From: Bacillota bacterium
GTDB lineage: Bacteria; Bacillota_A; Clostridia; Peptostreptococcales; Anaerovoracaceae
NCBI GenBank assembly: GCA_017437925.1
Contig: JAFRWQ010000279.1
Coordinates: 1 to 8,486, forward strand
Direction: 5' to 3'
Length of the DNA: 8,486 nucleotides
The notes under the pieces were generated by a model, which did no database searches, had not been told where the DNA came from, and saw nothing but the letters and a program-made list of their open reading frames with translations. Position numbers and translations under genes: made by a program. The stretch's first letter is position 1; the number at the start of each line of letters is the position of its first letter. Below, piece by piece: positions 8,441 through 8,486 of the stretch.

Positions 8441-8472
8441 CAAAACAAAACCGGCCTGCGGAGGCAGGCCGG
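8441..8472 (-). terminator. Rho-independent terminator of an upstream minus-strand gene outside the window
   Basis: A perfect 9-bp GC-rich stem (CCGGCCTGC at 8451-8459, GCAGGCCGG at 8464-8472) with a 4-nt loop is followed on the minus strand by TTTTGTTTTG (8450-8441). It implies a gene on the minus strand ending just beyond the right edge. No T tract follows on the plus strand, so it acts in one direction. Confidence 0.88.
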
Positions 8473-8486
8473 CCGGAAACGTCGCC

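Overview
The window holds five protein-coding genes on a GC-rich chromosome segment and reads as bacterial housekeeping sequence, probably from a GC-rich member of the Clostridia (Firmicutes). The main support is the pair of divergent type II topoisomerase subunits. Their motifs (LGLNGLG in the ATPase domain, SRDTAYAAPRYTE around the catalytic tyrosine) match, from memory, a second topoisomerase common in Lachnospirales and Oscillospirales. A membrane pyrophosphatase, sigma-A-like promoters and AGGAGG-type ribosome binding sites fit this. I would not go below class level.

Layout from left to right. At 1-605 (minus) is the N-terminal part of an AEC-family transporter cut by the window edge. 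A 190-bp divergent intergenic region follows. At 796-1752 (plus) is a single-domain PLP enzyme of the serine/threonine dehydratase and serine racemase fold. A strong bidirectional terminator (1799-1826) separates it from the convergent hppA gene (1864-3999, minus), a membrane-bound ion-pumping pyrophosphatase. Next comes a 165-bp intergenic region with the hppA promoter and two small inverted repeats. The topoisomerase operon is on the minus strand: parE-like 6253-8235 first, then parC-like 4165-6240, with 12 bp between them. Its promoter has a perfect TATAAT and an extended -10 (8392-8421), with a leader of about 150 nt. At the right edge (8441-8472) is the terminator of another minus-strand gene lying outside the window.

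The two topoisomerase subunits form one A2B2 enzyme that passes DNA duplexes through a double-strand break using ATP. The pyrophosphatase turns PPi released by biosynthesis into an ion gradient. The dehydratase/racemase acts on serine or threonine; the divergently placed transporter may or may not be related to it. I see no tRNA, rRNA, CRISPR array, insertion sequence, prophage gene or defence cassette, and no wholly new system. The points worth checking are divergent active-site or drug-site residues inside recognisable families: the altered catalytic loop of the pyrophosphatase, the quinolone-site residues and GyrA-box-like motif of the ParC-like subunit, and the racemase-like serine in the PLP enzyme.
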